Shown here one piece after another: positions 1 through 12,287 of a DNA stretch of 64,000 nt (position 1 is its first letter; the number at the start of each line of letters is the position of its first letter). Under the pieces are notes generated by a model. It was not told the DNA's origin. It saw nothing but the letters and a program-made list of their open reading frames with translations, and did no database searches. Position numbers and translations under genes: made by a program. Origin of the DNA: Acanthacorydalis orientalis (Eukaryota > Arthropoda > Insecta > Megaloptera > Corydalidae); contig CM068315.1 of the NCBI GenBank assembly GCA_034766995.1, positions 44,681,162-44,745,161 on the forward strand, in the 5' to 3' direction.

Positions 1-420
1 AGAAATTTGCATATTATTTCAGTTAGCAGTCTGAATATTTTTTCACTTTTATTCAAAAATAAACAGATACTTAAATAGTATTTTAATTAATAATTAATAA
101 CTGATGTTTTTATGAGTTGTATAAGGTAATATTTTAGATGACTATAGTTTTATTTATCTTCTTTTTCTATATCTCCAGATATTACTTTATAGATGACTCA
201 TATAATCTAAAGTTTAGGGAAGAATGACATCATGTCGAAGGTTAGAATTTTGCTAGACTAAAGTCATTGTAATAACCAGAAATTGTGACATTGATTTCAG
301 TCACAATTTCAAATTTTGTCACGCATCATCAAGATATATACATTATATTTAAGACATTATTCGTTATAGTCAAATTTACTGATCAGTCAACATAGGTGAT
401 CGATCTGACTGATCTTGATG

Positions 421-452
421 CTGGCGCGCCCTAAAACCTCAAACAATCAATC
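421..452 (+). repeat. Short repeat GCGCGCCCTAAAACCTCAAA, copy 1
   Basis: GCGCGCCCTAAAACCTCAAA followed by CAATCAATCA. Two other copies at 15.46 and 40.4 kb. The GC-rich box ending in an A/T-rich run looks like the 3' end of a non-LTR retrotransposon or SINE; this is inference. Confidence 0.55.
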
Positions 453-584
453 AGTTTGAATGATCCTCGTAGAAAGTTATTTGAACAGAGTTTTTGTGAA
501 ACAGATACGTTGTGTATCTTCATAATGTTCAAAGATTGCATATTTTGTTTAATGTCAGTCAGTAGTGCAGTTTATTTTATGTTT

Positions 585-609
585 TCACTAATATCACAAA
601 TACACACAC

Positions 610-672
<63 letters not shown>

Positions 673-940
673 AATGTTCAGTAAATGTTTATTTTGTCAT
701 TTTCATTGTTGATGTGTATTTCGATAGCTATTGTCATCATCCACACAGCACTAAGGTAAGATATAATATTTTTCTGTACTTTAACGTTCTGATCATGATG
801 GCATAGTCATCGAAATGCGCATACAGAAGAAGAAGAATCAAAAATGATCAATAATCAATTATTGAGACTTTTTCATCAGAAAACAGTTGTAGTTTGTGAG
901 ATGAGTGGAATTTATTTGTGAAAACATCTCATGTCGAATA
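585..940. repeat. FB fold-back copy
   Basis: Left arm interrupted by a (TA)n tract; right arm runs GATGATGGCATAGTCATCGA, AATGCGCATA, ATGATCAATAATCAATTATT, GTAGTTTGTGAGATGAGTGG. Centre at about 755-780. Confidence 0.7.
613..668. repeat. (TA)n microsatellite
   Basis: 56 bp, preceded by a short (CA)n; inside an FB left arm. Confidence 0.98.
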
Positions 941-944
941 GTCT

Positions 945-1260
945 GTTTACACTAATGAAATCTTTTTACTCCACAAACCACAAAAAAAAATCCCATTAAA
1001 AATGTTCAGTAATTGAAAAATTTTGATGTTATTGAACACATTCTTGTCCAGAAAAATAAACTTTGTTGTATTGTAAGCGTAAAGAAGAATTCAAATTCTA
1101 AAGAAAAGAATTTAATTGTCGAAATAGAATACTTGACTTTTGCAACTTAATTTTTTACTTCCACACAAATCATATGTTTTTCTCCTAAAATTTTTTTCAA
1201 TAGTTGATCATTGATCGTTTTGATTCTGATGCACATTTAGATGTCATATAGTGTTAAAAT
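945..1260. repeat. FB fold-back copy, degenerate left arm
   Basis: CTCCACAAACCACAAAAAAA then AAAATGTTCAGTAATTG (955-1020), and a second left-arm piece TTGATCATTGATCGTTTTGA (1205-1225) followed by ATGCACATTTAGATG. Confidence 0.5.
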
Positions 1261-1375
1261 CTCTTTGGTTTTCATTAAATAAATAAATTATTAGAAAAAT
1301 TTAAAAAAATAATAGGGCGCAGTTTGACATTTTAACATTTAAAAAACTTTATTAACTGTTAATTACGTTCATTAT

Positions 1376-1645
1376 TTTGACAAATTAGTTTTTTTTACTT
1401 GCCACAAAACCTACGAAATTGCTTTTCTGTTCAAAAGTGTTCAGTAATTAATTATTAGTCATTTTTATCAGATCTTTCTGTAGCTTAATGTTATGAGGAT
1501 GAGAATAATGGCATCACCTTTGAAATGTGTATAAAAAAGGATCGATGATCATTGATCAATTACTGAGCATTTTTGATCAAAAAAATTTTTACGGTGGTGA
1601 GTGAAAAATTCATTTATGAATATGGATTTAGTTACAGTTTCAAAA
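1376..1645. repeat. FB fold-back copy
   Basis: Both arms: GCCACAAAACCTACGAAA, GTTCAGTAATTAATTATTAG on the left; GAATAATGGCATCACC, ATGATCATTGATCAATTACT and TGGATTTAGTTACAGTTTC at the right tip. Confidence 0.65.
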
Positions 1646-2100
1646 TTGAATTATGGCTCTTTTACTCCTCTCATCGTTTAAATTTTCTTAGATTTAGAAA
1701 AATCAATTCGAAAATAAATGAAGTCTATTATTCTTTAAAATCTTCATACGACAGTAAATTAACTATTAATAAACCTTGCAAAAATATGCCCAAAAAATAT
1801 AAAATCGAAGCAATCGATTTTTGGTTCAAGACCCATTTAGGATAAATCTCTCGATTGTTACTAAAAAAAATGTTTGATTTTCAGAGTTTTTCAAATTCCA
1901 GAATTTCGAATAAAGCGCTTTCGATTGTATTAAGGCAGTTAAAAAAAATATTTGAAATCTTTTTAATATTTCCTAATTTTCTATAGTTTTCTTCCTCTTA
2001 TTATTTATTTTTACAATTCGTTTTTGTCTTGTGTAGATAATATTTTTAAGAAATTCATTCAGATGTTTTCCTATATTGATTACAGTATTACTTCTTCGCA

Positions 2101-2104
<4 letters not shown>

Positions 2105-2165
<61 letters not shown>
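2105..2165. repeat. (TA)n microsatellite
   Basis: 61 bp uninterrupted; unique AT-rich flanks. Confidence 0.98.
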
Positions 2166-2167
<2 letters not shown>

Positions 2168-2972
2168 CAAATTGTATAATTTACTAACTTCCAGACTTTG
2201 CATAACACTGGCTCAATTTTTTTTGTAGAAATACATTTTTATATTTTAATTCTTCATAGAATAGACTAATTTATGCATTTCATTTGTTCATTATTTCTAA
2301 ATTATTCACATGTAGTGAATATTATTCTCGTTTTTTTTAAAAAGAAAAATAGTTAAACATTTTTGAAACAGAATAATTGATTTTGTAGTATATATTGAGA
2401 GAATTAATGGACTCCAAGAAACAATTTACACACACACACATACATATATAAATATATATATATTGTCATATGTATTGGTACGCAAACAAATATTTGTATT
2501 ATTAGTTAATGGTTAAAGTATCACAAAATATTTGATACGAGTGTCATCGAGAAGTAAAATAACTTTAGTGGTAATGAACTGGTTTTATAAAAGAAGAAGC
2601 GATGACCGCTGGACAAATAAAATAATATTGGAGACCCGAAGACGCCAACAGCGATAACAGAATGGAACGAAAATAAAATAAAAAAGCATTTAACTGAAAT
2701 AATAGATGCGAGAAATGTTCGTTAATTATTATCAGTTCCGGATTAGATTATTCAGTGTTTCTTTATATGTGTTATTTGTATGAAAATTCGACAATTCAAT
2801 TTTTAAATATAGATGAAATTTGTATAACCTTATTTTGTATTCATGACTATAGTTACTAGTGTGTCGTTCTGTTATTATTAACATCTTTTTCTTAGATATG
2901 AAGGTTTTCCCTTAGGTGTACAGTTTGGTGTTCAATCAGAACATATAGCTTTGCATATATTTTTAATTACAA

Positions 2973-2974
<2 letters not shown>

Positions 2975-3033
<59 letters not shown>
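2975..3033. repeat. (TA)n microsatellite
   Basis: 59 bp; its right edge is the Helitron-like end. Confidence 0.98.
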
Positions 3034-3037
<4 letters not shown>

Positions 3038-3180
3038 CTTCTTAATTCGCATATAAAGGAGAATATTGTTAGTTTGTTCGTTTGTTAATAATTTGGGCAC
3101 TGGAATAACGCAATGAAACTTTGTAAGACAAAAACGTCCATTTGGAGAAAGAATTCAGATTATTTTTGTACTTAAAATCG
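3034..3180 (+). mobile_element. Helitron-like 5' end (tentative)
   Basis: CTCTTCTTAATTCGCATATA, then AAGGAGAATATTG, AGTTTGTTCGTTTGTTAATA and TTGGGCACTGGAATAACGC follow the layout of many insect Helitron 5' ends (TC.., ATATAAAG, GTTTGTTTGTTTG, then a short conserved block). A (TA)n tract abuts it. No Rep/helicase sequence and no CTRR end located. Confidence 0.35.
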
Positions 3181-3204
3181 AATTTGAGTTATGTAATTAA
3201 AAAT

Positions 3205-3460
3205 TAAGAATCACTTTTACAATGAATTGTTCATTCATTCCACAAAATAAATAAATTTTTAATCAAAAATGTTCAATAATTGGTCATTGATAATTTTTAA
3301 TTTTTGCTTAGGAGCATTTTGAAAGTGATTTTGTTATTTTCAAAACACTATACACACAATATTCAATAAATCATTATTGATCTTTTTTAATTGTTCTTTT
3401 GCACTTCCATGGCGATGAATCATCCTCAGAGCATCAAGGTCCTGAAAAATCTGCCTATAT
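3205..3460. repeat. FB fold-back copy, two left arms
   Basis: AATCAAAAATGTTCAATAAT and GGTCATTGATAATTTTTAAT at 3260-3300, then a second left-arm start at about 3361 running into CCATGGCGATGAATCATCCT CAGAGC. No right arm. Confidence 0.5.
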
Positions 3461-4105
3461 TGAATATTCATTTGAATGTCTATTATTTGATAAATCTTAA
3501 GGCTGCAATTCATTCAATTGTGTATGCAATTGATATAACTAAATGCGTTACGACATATCTGTTTGTTAATTATAATTTTATTTATTTATAATAAGAGAAA
3601 ATGTTCGGACAATAGCACAGGCCATCTATTCTCTTTCGGGCCATAAAATAACCTTGTGCTGGTCCTGCGTACAATCTGAAAATAACTGACGACATTGATC
3701 TTATACTCAACGAAAATAGAAACGCTCTGTTCGAAGGTTATATTAAAATTTTCGACTTTTAAGACCATTTATTTCGGTATATTCAGTGTACATCTGTTTA
3801 TATATATGTAAAGATAATTAAAGAAGTTTGAAGTAAAACATAAATGGATTTATATTTTCACTTTTTTATGAATTGATTCATTTCTATACAGCATCTCTAA
3901 TTATTATGATAAATCATTATCTAGAAAGTTTATTTTATTAAATCGACGTCTTTTTTTTCTTTCTGTCTGTCTTTTCATTTAATCTCGAATGTAGATAATT
4001 ACAGCGTACGAGTATTACATTTTTATTCACATTAACACTTTCATATATTTTTTTATTGCATGTTTCTTTGTTTCACATTAAAAAATAATAAACATCATAA
4101 TAAAT

Positions 4106-4108
<3 letters not shown>

Positions 4109-4157
<49 letters not shown>
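4109..4157. repeat. (TA)n microsatellite
   Basis: 49 bp; just 3' of the LINE remnant. Confidence 0.98.
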
Positions 4158-4165
<8 letters not shown>

Positions 4166-4187
4166 ATTCCTAATCTCTGTCAATATA

Positions 4188-4385
4188 TTACTGAGTAAAG
4201 GCTTCCTTTAAAATTTTCAAGTTTGAACGATCCAATGCTTCCCTTTTTCACAAATATCCAATAAAATTTATGATAACCTTATCCTGCTTATTTATTAGTC
4301 TCTCCGGACCTTTTTATATTTCTTGGCTTCCAGTCAATAATTTCTGTTGACCATCTGTTGTTTTCTCTTCATGCAGTATGGTTTT
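4188..4385 (-). pseudogene. LINE (endonuclease-reverse transcriptase) C-terminal remnant
   Basis: On the minus strand the sequence reads RWSTEIIDWKPRNIKRSG at about 4310-4360. After a frame change it reads KREALDRSNLKILKEAFTQ followed by a stop whose complement is at 4188-4190. This matches the conserved C-terminal tail of many insect non-LTR endonuclease-reverse transcriptases (pattern RW.D.I ... W...A.DR..W..L.EA..Q). Several stops and at least one frameshift show it is dead. The left edge abuts a (TA)n tract at 4109-4157. Clade not determined. Confidence 0.6.
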
Positions 4386-4584
4386 TCCATTTTAAATTCT
4401 TTACTGTTTTGTTTGTAAGTTTACTTGTACACTGACAAATTTTCAGCTAATTTTACTTTAGTTAGGGTTTTTTAAATAAAATAATATTTAATACCTATAA
4501 GTAATAAATTATAAAACGTAATATTTAGTACCTGTAAATTAAATCAATTATAACTCTGTTTTAAATAAAAATATTTTCTCCTCG

Positions 4585-5183
<599 letters not shown>

Positions 5184-5324
5184 TAAATCCGAGTATTAGA
5201 TATGCATTGTAGATATATTTATCCGAGTGTTTGTGTGTAGTATATTTAACCCATGAATGGGTTTTGTGCGTATATATTTCATTCGCAATTTTCATTAATA
5301 AACTATCCGGTACTTTTATAGTTG

Positions 5325-5365
5325 CTGTTCGCTATAAAAGGAACGAAAAAAATTCTGTTAGTGTG
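5325..5365 (+). promoter_or_regulatory. Candidate TATA-type core promoter
   Basis: TATAAAAG at 5333-5340 sits at the upstream edge of a sharply GC/CpG-richer island. An initiator-like TTAGTG lies about 27 bases downstream at about 5358-5363. It precedes a candidate non-coding exon. In DNA this AT-rich, TATA strings are common by chance; the support comes from the change in base composition and the downstream splice donor. Confidence 0.4.
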
Positions 5366-5733
5366 TTTCGTGAAATTACGTTCGCATTGCCATGCGTTTC
5401 TGTATTCGACGAAGTGTAGGCAACCCTACTTGTAACGCACGTTGCACGCGATTCAATGTCATGTTGGCCCGGCCAAAGTCTGTTTCCGCCACATCGCCGG
5501 CGAAGGGGAGTAGTACGTACGTACATAAGAACCGTGTGCCCCGCGAAAGGTGCTTCACCTTCTACCCAATCGATATCATCTGTGTACGCTGCCGGCGAAC
5601 ACAAGCGCCTGTTCACTATGTTTCGCGTACACGCTGCCTGCTAGAGCAGCGTGTCGTCATTGCACATGCTCTAGCACGCGTCGCAGACATGAACTTGAAC
5701 GAACGTTGAGTACTTTTGGTGCTCCTCCCCACT
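5360..5733 (+). other. Candidate non-coding first exon inside a CpG-rich island
   Basis: From about 5290 to 5930 the sequence is far richer in GC and CpG than anything else before 63 kb. Short overlapping open frames occur on both strands, none resembling a known protein, which is what GC-rich non-coding DNA gives. A consensus donor, CACT|GTAAGTAT, follows 5733. With the TATA box upstream this has the form of a promoter plus 5' UTR exon for a downstream gene. The strongest candidate partner is the exon at 63 kb, which would imply an intron of about 57 kb. It could also belong to an unrelated transcript or be an unrelated transposon. Confidence 0.4.
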
Positions 5734-6212
5734 GTAAGTATAATACGATAGCACCTTCCACCAACCAGCCGTGTTTTGATTGCGTTGGTCATGGAAACGT
5801 GGAACGGGAAACGATCAAATATCGGAATCGGAACAGATCGGCCCTTTAAAATGATATACGACATAATTTGACCGTGGCCATCGAACCGTGGTGAATATTT
5901 AAAAATATCAGCGTATTTTGGACCCCACGCGTTTCCTTCTGCACGGCTGCTCAGAACATTTTGTTTTATATCAGAACTTCATTCTTTTTTTATTCATTGA
6001 CAACTTTCCTATTTGAGTCAGAGAACCAATTTGTACAACTGTTTGTAATTCGAAACGCTATAAAATATCAATTCATTATTTTAAAATGTGTTAAAATATT
6101 ATATGAAATGTTTTTTAATTAATTGGTATACTGAATTAAAATATTTTCATCTATACGAAAATAAATATGTTAATGTTAAAATAAAAAGGATATTTATTTG
6201 AATCTCTACTTT

Positions 6213-6234
6213 TATATATATATATATATATATA
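6213..6234. repeat. (TA)n, short
   Basis: 22 bp; about 110 bases before mariner M2. Confidence 0.95.
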
Positions 6235-6346
6235 GCTAATACTAATAACCATTTTATTTTATCTTTTACATTGCTATTTATTTTAAAATGTTTTCTTTTT
6301 TATTTATCTTTTTTGAGTATAGTATTGCACCTTAATCATCTTTATA

Positions 6347-6904
6347 TTAGGCTGATAAGAAAATAAATGCGCTTTTTTCTGAATTCTAACTTTATTTTTT
6401 TTTAATGAAAGTGTCATTTCATCTTGTTCATGTTAATATCATTTTAAAGTGCATTTTTCGGTCTGTATTTTGGTAACATCGACTTTGGTTTTATTATTAA
6501 TTTTGATTCGATTTGGACTATTGAATGAAAGATGGAAGAGAAACAAATAAGAGCAATTTTTTGTATGAGTTCAAAACGGGTAGTAAAGCAATAAAAACTG
6601 CTCGTAAACTAAAAGATGATTTTGGTGTGGATACTGTTAAGGAACGTTGATGCAATAGTGGTTCCAAAAATTTTGTGTTGGGGATAAGAGCCTTGAAGAT
6701 GAAGAAGGTCGCGGGCGTTATTCTTCAGTTCATAACGACCAATTGAAGGCGTTAGGTGAATCAGAACCACCCACAACAATTCGAGAGCTTGCACAAAAAT
6801 TAGGCATTAGTTATCCAACAGTTCTGGACCACATAAAACCACAATTATTAAAAAATGTATATGAATTTGAATGTCAAACCGCAATTATTTTTCTACCATT
6901 GTAA
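6347..6904 (+). mobile_element. Mariner family M2, deletion derivative lacking the catalytic domain
   Basis: Flanked by TA on both sides. Ends TTAGGCTGATAAGAAAATAA and, reversed at the right, TTACAATGGTAGAAAAATAA form degenerate inverted repeats resembling the cecropia-type mariner (Hsmar1-like) ends. An ATG at 6532 opens MEEKQIRAIF, then in a shifted frame YEFKTGSKAIKTARKLKDDF, SLEDEEGRGR and TIRELAQKLGISYPTVLDHI: the two helix-turn-helix modules of the DNA-binding domain. The sequence then jumps to the 3' end, so no catalytic Asp remains. At least three frameshifts. Confidence 0.75.
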
Positions 6905-7603
6905 TATTTGTTTTAATTGTTATTTTCAGTGCATTCTTCTTTTTTATGAAATGAGAATTTGCCTCTACCTTAGAAACTATTAACTTTTTTTCTTGCATTA
7001 AGTGAAAAATCGCCTTTCATAATCAAATAGTTTTCCATAATTTTCAAATTTTTTTAAACAAAATATTCCTAATTACATTTTTGTTTCTATATCTGTGATC
7101 GTGTCATTTGTCTTGTGTATCTTCGTTATTTTAGATCACAAGTTTCTGTTTTCCACCAGACAGATTATAGATAACAGTTATTTAAAATTTACCTGAACAT
7201 GAAACATTAATATAGAACAGAACTTGAAATGATTCAAAAGACTGAAACGAATTCATTTCAGTTGATTGTAATTATTTTTTCTTAATTAGTGACGTGATTT
7301 TTATGAAATTTTATAAAAAACTTTTCCCTGTAAACTATACATACAGAGAGTATGAAATACTGATAGTATATTTTAAATATTTGCACAATATTATATATGA
7401 GAATACGAATTATTTTCACAAGAATCCGTGTAAAAATACTGGAAATTCAAATTGTAATTTTTTCCAAACGATGTAATGAATTAATGTTGAACTCTATTTT
7501 CATTTTTTTTACATTTTTGCTTGTAATTCAGTAATAGGAAAATAACTACTGTAAAAATTGTATATGAGATAGAAATATTCCAATGCGAAGACGTCGTTAA
7601 CGA

Positions 7604-7800
7604 TACTGGTCTGACACTGTGGCTAAATTAATAATCACAAATAAATTCTTTTTCACCGCACAAACCACAAAATCTTTTTCTGATCAAAAACGTTCAATAA
7701 ATGATTATTGCTAATTTTTAATATTGTTTATGTGCATTTTAGAGCGGCAAGGAAATCAGTGCCATACAGCGAAATCTTTTTTTCTGTACCTTGGCACCGA
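7604..7800. repeat. FB fold-back copy, left arm
   Basis: Clean left tip GACACTGTGGCTAAATTAAT, then CCGCACAAACCACAAAATC, GATCAAAAACGTTCAATAAA. Right arm reduced to TTCTGTACCTTGGCACC. Confidence 0.65.
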
Positions 7801-8678
7801 CCATTGACAGACTATATAAATTAAAAGTACAGTTTTCTATGAAGGTATACTTATTTTATTTAAAAACTGTTTGTAATTATTGCATCAATCTATTGGAATC
7901 TTTTATAAGAAACTGGTTTTTGAGTTTTTTTTTTATAAATAATTTTAAGAATAACTTTCACATAATATTTTATGTAAAAATTTAAGAAAAATTGACTAAT
8001 ATAAAAAAAACTATTTAAATATTAAAAAGTAAATACTGCATTTTTCAACAAAATTTACATAGATATGTATGTAAATAAATATTTATTTTTCATGAACACA
8101 TGAATCGTTAACAAAACCGTATAAAAAATGCAAATAGGAAGCAGAAAAATCGGTCGTAGGTGAGTGCTGTCGGCCAGTATGTTAAGGGTTTGAAATGAAA
8201 ACTTTTACACATTCGTATTTTGATCATAAAACTACTGTTTCATTCTGTTTCAAAATGTTTTTAACTCTATTTAAGTGATGACAAGTGTAGACATGTTATT
8301 TAAATATGCATATCAGACGATACAGTAACAATTGATCCATTGTGTCATATATTTCTTTTTATGGATGATTCTTTAAATGGAAGACACTAATTTATACTCA
8401 CCGATTGATTAAACAGAAAATTAATTGCACGGAATTCTTTGTCTGTTGTATACATTGTAATTGTACCTACCTGTTTCTTTGAAGAACTGTTATCTAATCT
8501 GCATTGTTTAAACTACAGTTATCGTTTTATTAATTCATATTTATTTGAACAGTCTATCTGACTGTTATTTATATTGAATTTTTTGTGTTTTGATAAAGTG
8601 TGAAATGAGAATTTTGAAATTTTAAACCTAATGGTATTATTTTGTTTTGTATTTAATTTGAAGTGAGAAATATGTCTG

Positions 8679-8684
<6 letters not shown>

Positions 8685-8749
<65 letters not shown>
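8685..8749. repeat. (TA)n-(TG)n compound
   Basis: 39 bp of TA followed by 26 bp of TG. Confidence 0.97.
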
Positions 8750-8755
<6 letters not shown>

Positions 8756-10283
8756 TACGTACTTACATTCAATACCGAACTCTTTTTCATTTAGTTAAGA
8801 GCTGCTTCGATGTACTTCAAAAGTTTATGTCTGCAATACATATTTAGTAGTGTGTTTTTATACTTCCTTGATCGAACAAACAAACAAGGCGAGCGTTATA
8901 TGTTAATCAGTGGCGTTTCCAACAGTGGCTAAGGTGCGCAGTTCATTTAAGCCCACCTTATAAAGGAGGCTCGCTGATTTTCAAATTACAATGATTCAGT
9001 CATGTAAATTGAGTACTGATTAAGCATTTGAAATGCTTGAAATTACAGCTCGACTTGGAAATCGACTGTTTTAATCTAATCATTTTTTTAAATTCTTTTA
9101 TGTTGAAGTATTTTTATCATATTTTTTTCTATAATGAATTTTTCGTATAGAAATATTATTGTAGTTTATATTAATAGGTAGTAATAGGTAAATTTGTGAT
9201 ATAATTTTATAATAAATTAAAATAAGATTTTTGTGTGAAATTTGTGTTTTTCGTTGACTGTGGGTTGATGGCTTAGTTTTTTTAATAGTCGTGAAAAAAT
9301 AATATCGGTTTTTAACTCTAAAGCACCGTTCCTGTTTATCTATCTAAGCCCTAAGTTCTTCCTTATTCTCATTGCTTCGTTTATTTCATGGTTCTAATAT
9401 CAACAATAACAACTACTTCAGTTTATTCTCTTTTTTGTATGTAGTTATTAATTTTAAACTTCTTTCTAGCTGAAAATGTATAAAATATGTTTAAAAATGG
9501 TTTATATATTTCGAGTGTTAGCCTTTTCGTACCGAAGAGGTATTTTAGATCACTCAGTTTTGTTCTTTTGTTATTATATTTTTCAAAATTTTATAAAATA
9601 ATCTTTTGATTAGAAATTAATATTTTTTTTATAATTCTCGAATATAAAAAGTAGTAAAATATATTTTCTTATATAAAAAATCAAAATTGTACATGGTAAT
9701 ACTTGAAGCTGCTAAGGAACTTCATTGAATCTCATATTTTTTTAGAATTGTGAACATATAATCGCGTTTAATTTGTGTAGACAGAGTTACATGATTTAAA
9801 ATAATAATATAATATTCAACAAAGAAAATAAAAATATCATTTTACCACTTAATAACATTTTAAAAATCACTCGTCGTTTTTTAAGACAGGCCTTTCAGTT
9901 TAAAATATTGTTTTTTTCAAAGCATCGAGCAAAATTCAGTTTATTAATAATGCATATTTGATGATCCGAGAAGAACAAGTATTTCGTTTTTAAATTGAAG
10001 CGTTGTAAAAAATAAACGTTTTATGTTTCAACCACCACAATAATCTAATTATAAAAAAAACGAATCGATTTTGTTTGTATTAAAAGCGAATGAGTGTAAC
10101 TTTCTTGAAAATTAATCCGGACTGAACTTTTCAGTTTGATAACATTAAGTAAATCTCTCGCGCCGCAATATCGAATTTCAGATCGAAGAAATATGTTTAA
10201 CCTTTAAAATTACGAACAACGACTTTTAAATGTTTTGAGATTCAGTTGTATCGTTTGTCTGCGTTATTTCATCACTATACATA

Positions 10284-10286
<3 letters not shown>
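8750..10286. other. No gene recognised
   Basis: AT-rich unique sequence. One block at about 8912-8975 starts CAGTGGCGTTTCCAAC and holds AAGGTG...CACCTT in inverted order; it loosely recalls a DNA-transposon end but is not assignable. Confidence 0.6.

Positions 10287-10351
<65 letters not shown>
10287..10351. repeat. (TA)n microsatellite
   Basis: 65 bp; abuts the IS630-like end. Confidence 0.98.
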
Positions 10352-10353
<2 letters not shown>

Positions 10354-10355
<2 letters not shown>

Positions 10356-10595
10356 TTTCCTATAAGGATGCAATTTTTTAATTTGAAATAAAACATAGAA
10401 TTTGCGCTAAAATGTCAAGTTTATTTGTTGTAAATAATAGTTGGTGGTATGCCATTTTTAAATAAAAAATAATATTGTGTAAATAACCGCCTCGTGCTTT
10501 ATTACAAGTAACCATTCTTTTGTTAAATTTTTTTAATAACAACCCTGTACAACTGGGGCTCTATCTCACCAGTTACTCTTCGGAGTTCATCTTGC
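10354..10595 (-). mobile_element. IS630-like (Tc1/mariner superfamily) transposase C-terminal remnant
   Basis: Minus strand: DELRRVTGEIEPQLYRVVI, then in another frame FNKRMVTCNKARGGYLHNII. This is the tail of insect DDE transposases of the type that ends R...C....GGHL.D.IF. The plus-left end AGGGTTTTCCTATAAGGATG abuts a (TA)n tract. It is fused at about 10590 to the piggyBac remnant, so one element has inserted into or recombined with the other. Confidence 0.55.
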
Positions 10596-11065
10596 TCGTG
10601 TGAAATGTTTCTATAATCTTCTCAATTAGGGTTTTGCAGAGTTTCAAATTTTTTTTTAGGTTTCCATTTTTCTGATGTAGTACAAACGCATTCCACACAG
10701 AAATGTACAAAATATAGAAGAATACCTTGTTATAGTACTTCTTTCCCCTCTCTCTAATTGTTGAATAGTCATGAAGGTGTTGATCCAGCCGAGCAACACC
10801 TCCCATTGTGTTATTATAGTCTACAACTAATTGGGTTTTGTTATAATATTTCCACCTTTGTCAGTTTTTTTTAGTTGCTTGCATTTTTGTGTTATGTACA
10901 GTAGAAAGAAGACAGATGTCTTTTTATCTTTCCATTTCACGAGCATAACTTTGCCGCTTTATATGCAAAGATTTTACCTTCCATCAATTTTTTTCTGAAT
11001 TTTCATGGGAACTTCTTTGCGATTTAGTCGCATAGTCCAATATAAATCCGCCTAGCGATTATTAC
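10570..11065 (-). pseudogene. piggyBac-type transposase, C-terminal half
   Basis: Reading the minus strand from about 11060: TMRLNRKEVPMKIQKKI, VMLVKWKDKK, ITQKC/IHNTKMQATKK, VVDYNNTMGGVARLDQHLHD, YSTIRERGKKYYNKVFFYIL and ISVWNAFVLHQKNG. This is the conserved order of piggyBac/PGBD domains: R.NRK..P, the LKWKDKR box, the IHN.K...KK box, and VVDYN..MGGVD..D (here GGVA, the usual Asp of GGVD lost). About 235 bases remain open as one 77-codon stretch. Frameshifts and stops upstream, no N-terminal half and no TTAA ends seen. Confidence 0.75.
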
Positions 11066-11305
11066 CTTTTTGGTAATTTGAAAAAATATTTACGTAGGCA
11101 GCGTTTTAATGATGACAATGAGCTGAAAATAACGGTAACTGACCACTTTAATACGAAAACAGTTACTTTTATAAGGGTGTAGAATTTCTAATTAATCGAT
11201 GTAAAAATGTATCGAAGTTAAAGGGGATTATATAGAAAAATACTAATTCCTGTTCTTTATTTTCATTCCTTCCTATTAAGGTCGAGAATATTTGGCACTA
11301 CCCTC

Positions 11306-11310
11306 ATATA

Positions 11311-11378
<68 letters not shown>
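11306..11378. repeat. (TA)n microsatellite
   Basis: 73 bp with one G interruption, then a G-run (GGGGG). Confidence 0.98.
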
Positions 11379-11381
<3 letters not shown>

Positions 11382-11580
11382 GGAAATCAATCTTTTATAA
11401 ACTCGTTACTTTAGTACAACACTGTACATGGAGCCCCCTAATTCAAATTTGCTTAGGCTCCTATAACACGCCATCAGGTTGATACAATTTAGGCTTGAAC
11501 ATGAAAGTATTAAAAATAAATGATTTTTCATTTTTACGATTTTTTTTAATAGTTTCATGTGGAAGCTTAAATTGAATCAC

Positions 11581-11649
<69 letters not shown>
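11581..11649. repeat. (TA)n microsatellite
   Basis: 69 bp, one extra A near the left end. Confidence 0.98.
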
Positions 11650-11651
<2 letters not shown>

Positions 11652-12287
11652 TATATACTGGAAATCTACTTGAGTTAATTTTAAACATGTGTAGTGAAAA
11701 TATCTTCAGTGCTTAAAATAGTTCGTGGACAGCGTGTTAATTTTATATTTTTGCGAAATATGGTGGGCGTATGTTTTTTCCGATACTATTCTGGTCCGCA
11801 TCGCATTCAAAAAATGTTAACCAGGCACTGGAAAATATGCGGAATGTAAACTATATAAAGGGTATTAAAGATATCGATGAGTGTGTTGTGGTTTTGTTAC
11901 TGTTTGTTCTTTAAATCCATTGATCCGTATATATTTTTGTTTACGTTTCTATAAAGACTCTCAGTATAAATTTAGATTTATGTTACGATTGTTCGAATAC
12001 TTCGATAAAATTTAATTTAAGACACTATGTTTTAAGTTCATTAGATCTTTGAGTTGTTGTAGGTTGTAACGTTTATAAATTGAAAAAATATTTTTTGTTT
12101 GTTTCACAGAATGTATACTGAATTATTCTTTGTAAATTTTTATTGTTTTTTATTTAAATCACATTTTTGTATAAATTTTATTTTAAAAACTTAAAATTTA
12201 TAATATGATTTATCATTAATGTCATTTCTTTAAAAATCTTTTCAAATAAAAACCTATATATCCTTTCTATTCACAATATATTTTTGG

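Noticed and set aside
1573..1845. 90-codon open frame, Lys/Ile-rich
   Set aside because: Starts in an FB arm and has AT-driven composition with no recognisable domain.
2560..2680. RRSDDRWTNKI-like translation suggesting another LINE tail
   Set aside because: Only one short motif resembles the RW.D.I box and nothing upstream or downstream supports it.
5332..5864. Several overlapping open frames of 60-105 codons in the GC-rich island
   Set aside because: They occur in several frames on both strands, match no family I know and are what a low-stop GC-rich stretch gives; the island is better read as promoter or UTR.
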